Made by a program: the position numbers and the translations under genes. A DNA stretch of 6,668 nucleotides from Thermoanaerobaculaceae bacterium (lineage in GTDB: Bacteria > Acidobacteriota > Thermoanaerobaculia > Thermoanaerobaculales > Thermoanaerobaculaceae): assembly GCA_022865555.1 (NCBI GenBank), contig JALHTD010000441.1, positions 1 to 6,668 on the forward strand, read 5' to 3'. Positions 6,278-6,668 of this stretch are shown here, one piece after another (positions within the stretch are counted from its first letter, which is position 1; every line of letters starts with the position of its first letter). The notes under the pieces were generated by a model. That model saw only the letters and a program-made list of their open reading frames with translations, was not told where the DNA came from and searched no databases.

Positions 6278-6668
6278 GCGCGCACACCGACTTTCACGCG
6301 CCGGTGGGCGGACGGTTGATGACCCGCCCCTTCATGGTGCTCCTGGCGATTGCCGGCATCGGTGCTCTCGTTGCAATGTACCGTTTCGTCAACGGGATCG
6401 GCAGCGTGAGCAACCTTTCCAACGGCTACCCGTGGGGCGTCTGGATCGCCTTCGACGTGGTCATCGGGACGGCGATCGGCTGCGGAGGGTACGCCGTGGG
6501 CCTCCTCGTCTACATCCTGAACCGCGGAAAGTACCACCCGCTGGTCCGGCCGGCGGTCCTCACGAGCCTGCTCGGGTACGGCCTTGCCGTGATCGCGGTC
6601 GTCATCGACCTCGGCCGGTACTGGAGCCTCTGGAAGGTCCCGATCTTCGTATGGCGGTGGTCCCACTC
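6274..6668 (+). CDS. hybB: Hydrogenase membrane subunit HybB, NrfD family (5' part only)
   Basis: First 131 residues of a polytopic, cofactor-free membrane protein that links HybA to the quinone pool; the gene continues past the window end. Related NrfD/PsrC-family proteins have eight to ten helices, of which three are visible near residues 20-39, 55-82 and 94-114. The stretches NGYPWGVWIAFDVVIGTA, CGGYAVGLLVYILNRGKYHPLVRPAVLTS and VVIDLGRYW are strongly characteristic of HybB. The ATG at 6274 overlaps the hybA stop (ATGA) and has AAGGAG at 6260-6265. The hyb-type large subunit and its protease would be expected next, by analogy with known hyb operons. Confidence 0.95.
   Translation, partial: MSAHTDFHAPVGGRLMTRPFMVLLAIAGIGALVAMYRFVNGIGSVSNLSNGYPWGVWIAFDVVIGTAIGCGGYAVGLLVYILNRGKYHPLVRPAVLTSLLGYGLAVIAVVIDLGRYWSLWKVPIFVWRWSH

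Noticed and set aside
1..6668. CRISPR arrays, tRNA or rRNA genes, insertion sequences
   Set aside because: No regularly spaced repeats, RNA gene signatures or transposase-like coding were seen anywhere in the window.

Overview
This GC-rich window holds parts of two different membrane-bound uptake [NiFe]-hydrogenase operons, in tandem on the + strand. The first (1-3604) is a hya-type set: the end of a small subunit, the complete large subunit, a di-haem cytochrome b and a maturation endopeptidase. The second (4189 to the window end) is a hyb-type set: a complete Tat-exported small subunit, a four-cluster ferredoxin-like subunit (HybA) and the first 131 residues of a NrfD-family membrane subunit (HybB). 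The large subunit and protease of the second enzyme would be expected beyond the right edge.

Within each operon the genes are tightly packed, with gaps of 1 to about 10 bases or short overlaps, and most have clear purine-rich ribosome binding sites, so each set is probably co-transcribed. Both enzymes should sit on the outer face of the cytoplasmic membrane, oxidise H2 and pass electrons through the small-subunit Fe-S chain. In the first operon the electrons go to HyaC and then quinone. In the second they go to HybA/HybB and then quinone. The second type can run in either direction in known relatives.

The 584 bases between the operons (3605-4188) contain no intact gene. They do contain what looks like a decayed arsenate-reductase (ArsC, low-molecular-weight phosphatase fold) gene in two frames, with the catalytic loop lost. 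Towards its right end the base composition becomes AT-rich. There lie a 29-bp imperfect palindrome and a good sigma70-like promoter (TTGACA, 17-base spacer, TAGCTT) just ahead of the second small subunit. This suggests that the second operon has its own, probably regulated, promoter.

The organism cannot be named from this window. High GC, Geobacter-like hybS-A-B gene order and the Hya/Hyb pairing fit an anaerobic or facultative Gram-negative bacterium such as a deltaproteobacterial or related lineage (inference only). The hydrogenases themselves are well-known families. The least explained part is the intergenic region.
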